From NCBI RefSeq assembly GCF_002119765.1, contig NZ_CP021112.1, positions 4,148,501 to 4,212,500 of the forward strand: 64,000 bases of DNA, read 5' to 3'. A model generated the notes under the pieces. That model ran no database searches, had not been told where the DNA came from, and worked only from the letters and a program-made list of their open reading frames with translations. The position numbers and the translations under genes are program-made. This stretch comes from Pseudorhodoplanes sinuspersici (lineage in GTDB: Bacteria; Pseudomonadota; Alphaproteobacteria; Rhizobiales; Xanthobacteraceae). This document shows, one piece after another, positions 63,186 to 64,000 of the stretch; within the stretch, counting starts at the first letter, position 1, and each line of letters starts with the position of its first letter.

Positions 63186-63409
63186 TCGTCTGACGTCAGC
63201 GGGTGCTGTTCGGGGCCGAGCTTCTCCGTTGATCTAACTTTTGAGGATTTGTTCTGGCGGCCGTGCCCTGCGCGGCCGCTTTTTCTGTGGCCACGGCCTT
63301 GCGTCCCCGTCTCATCATTGTTATGACTGACTGGTCAGTCATTTTAGAGAAGCCGAGAGACACGTCGAGGCGGAACGGCTTCACGGTCGAAGGGGTGCGG
63401 AGGCGCAGG
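63186..63409. other. Intergenic region upstream of the TetR gene
   Basis: About 220 bases holding the tetR promoter and a perfect operator-like palindrome at 63323-63342. GGAGG lies six bases before the ATG at 63410. No coding sequence is seen. Confidence 0.5.
63323..63342. promoter_or_regulatory. Candidate TetR operator palindrome
   Basis: ATGACTGAC and GTCAGTCAT form a perfect 9-bp inverted repeat around a TG centre. It lies 68 bases upstream of the TetR-family start, matching the usual self-regulated site of efflux-linked TetR proteins (the TGACTGACTGGTCAGTCA type). Confidence 0.8.
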
Positions 63410-64000
63410 ATGCCGGAAAAGCCATCGCGTTTAACGTCGCGTCTGGAAAGTTTGCGGCCGGAAACGCCGGTTGCGGCGTCGCAAGGCGCAAAGCCAAAGG
63501 CAGCAAAGGCGCGAGGCACAAGAACACAAAGCGCGCGCGAGGTGCGCAGCGCCGCGCGGAAGGAGGCGATCCTCACCGCCGCGCTGGAAGAGTTTTCCGC
63601 ATCCGGCTTTGCCGCCGCGCGTCTGGAAGACGTGGCCAAGCGCGCCGGTGTCGCCAAGGGCACGATCTATCTCTACTTCGACGATAAGGAAGCTTTGTTC
63701 CAGGAACTGGCGCGCTCGATGTTGAGCCCGGTTGTCGGCCATATCGAGACTTTCGCTACGACCGATGTGCCGTTCCGCATGCTCGCCGATAACATCGTCG
63801 ATGTGATGGTGCGAGAAGTGCTCACCACACGGCGCAAGGATATCATCCGTCTCATCATTTCCGAAGGCACGCGCTTTCCCGCACTCGCTGAATTTTATCA
63901 TCGCGAAGTGTTGAGCAGGGTGATCGCGGCATTGCGCGTGGTGCTGCAGCGTGCGGTGGATCGCGGCGAATTGCGCCACAAGGCCCTGATCGAATTTCCC
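63410..64000 (+). CDS. TetR/AcrR-family transcriptional regulator, C-terminus beyond window
   Basis: At least 197 codons from ATG 63410, preceded by GGAGG; the gene continues past the right edge. The N-terminal 42 residues are basic and low-complexity, then the DNA-binding domain: [56 protein letters not shown], a clear TetR helix-turn-helix (residues about 48-100), then the ligand-binding domain. The palindrome upstream is its likely operator. The target is probably an efflux operon to the right, not seen here. Confidence 0.9.
   Translation, partial: MPEKPSRLTSRLESLRPETPVAASQGAKPKAAKARGTRTQSAREVRSAARKEAILTAALEEFSASGFAAARLEDVAKRAGVAKGTIYLYFDDKEALFQELARSMLSPVVGHIETFATTDVPFRMLADNIVDVMVREVLTTRRKDIIRLIISEGTRFPALAEFYHREVLSRVIAALRVVLQRAVDRGELRHKALIEFP

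Noticed and set aside
63431-63979. Minus-strand frame at the right edge
   Set aside because: It is antisense to a clear TetR helix-turn-helix protein read on the plus strand, which extends past the window.

Overview
The window reads as chromosomal DNA of a Hyphomicrobiales (Rhizobiales) alphaproteobacterium of the Bradyrhizobium/Rhodopseudomonas/Xanthobacteraceae kind. This is inferred from high GC, the acpXL-fabZXL-fabF2XL-fabF1XL-lpxXL very-long-chain lipid A genes, the rhizobial DUF930 and KTSC proteins, form II CO-dehydrogenase-like genes with MoxR/CoxE/XdhC/MocA maturation genes, a Liv transporter with a small membrane protein inside it, and many dispersed palindromic repeats. No rRNA, tRNA, CRISPR array, transposase or prophage gene was seen.

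Layout. 1-4.3 kb: start of mmsA (minus), motAB, kup. 4.4-9.4 kb: a secreted haem/beta-propeller protein, then nikR divergent from a TonB-dependent receptor around an exact GTATGA-N16-TCATAC operator. 9.4-11 kb: rhodanese and a PotF-like binding protein. 11-18 kb (minus): very-long-chain acyl-lipid A locus, split by an MFS gene and a terminator. 18-21.8 kb: membrane hydrolase plus isoprenylcysteine-methyltransferase-like pair, a secreted hydrolase-like protein, an RlpA-like protein and a small membrane protein. 22-26.7 kb (minus): aqpZ, CMD-family protein, purB, DUF930, a membrane protein and rpe. 27-36 kb: mixed single genes (amino acid oxidoreductase, KTSC, DmpA-like peptidase, ccdA, methyltransferases, a MarR/glyoxalase divergon, a RecD-like helicase) separated by repeats. 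36.3-42 kb (minus): complete branched-chain amino acid ABC transporter livHMGF, DUF6867-like protein, livK. 42.4-48.3 kb: tiny Gln/Gly/His protein, AraC regulator, membrane protein, flavodoxin-fold protein and pcaBDC of the beta-ketoadipate pathway. 48.5-53.2 kb: polysaccharide deacetylase, CoxG, an SDR lacking its catalytic Tyr/Lys, a LigI-type amidohydrolase overlapping a Bug binding protein, and a secreted hydrolase-like protein. 53.5-63.2 kb: coxSLM, then coxD, coxE, two XdhC-family genes and a molybdopterin-binding/MobA-like fusion, all plus strand apart from one VOC gene. The window ends inside a TetR gene preceded by a 20-bp palindrome.

How the genes work together. Three coherent systems stand out: outer-membrane lipid A remodelling with C26-C28 acyl chains; nickel homeostasis (NikR with a putative outer-membrane nickel receptor); and a molybdenum hydroxylase operon with its dedicated MCD-cofactor and maturation genes. 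The pca genes, the LigI-like hydrolase and the Bug protein suggest catabolism of aromatic or dicarboxylic compounds. The main unexplained elements are several families of structured intergenic repeats, a FabF homologue lacking its whole catalytic triad, a secreted single-haem multidomain protein and a parS-like site.
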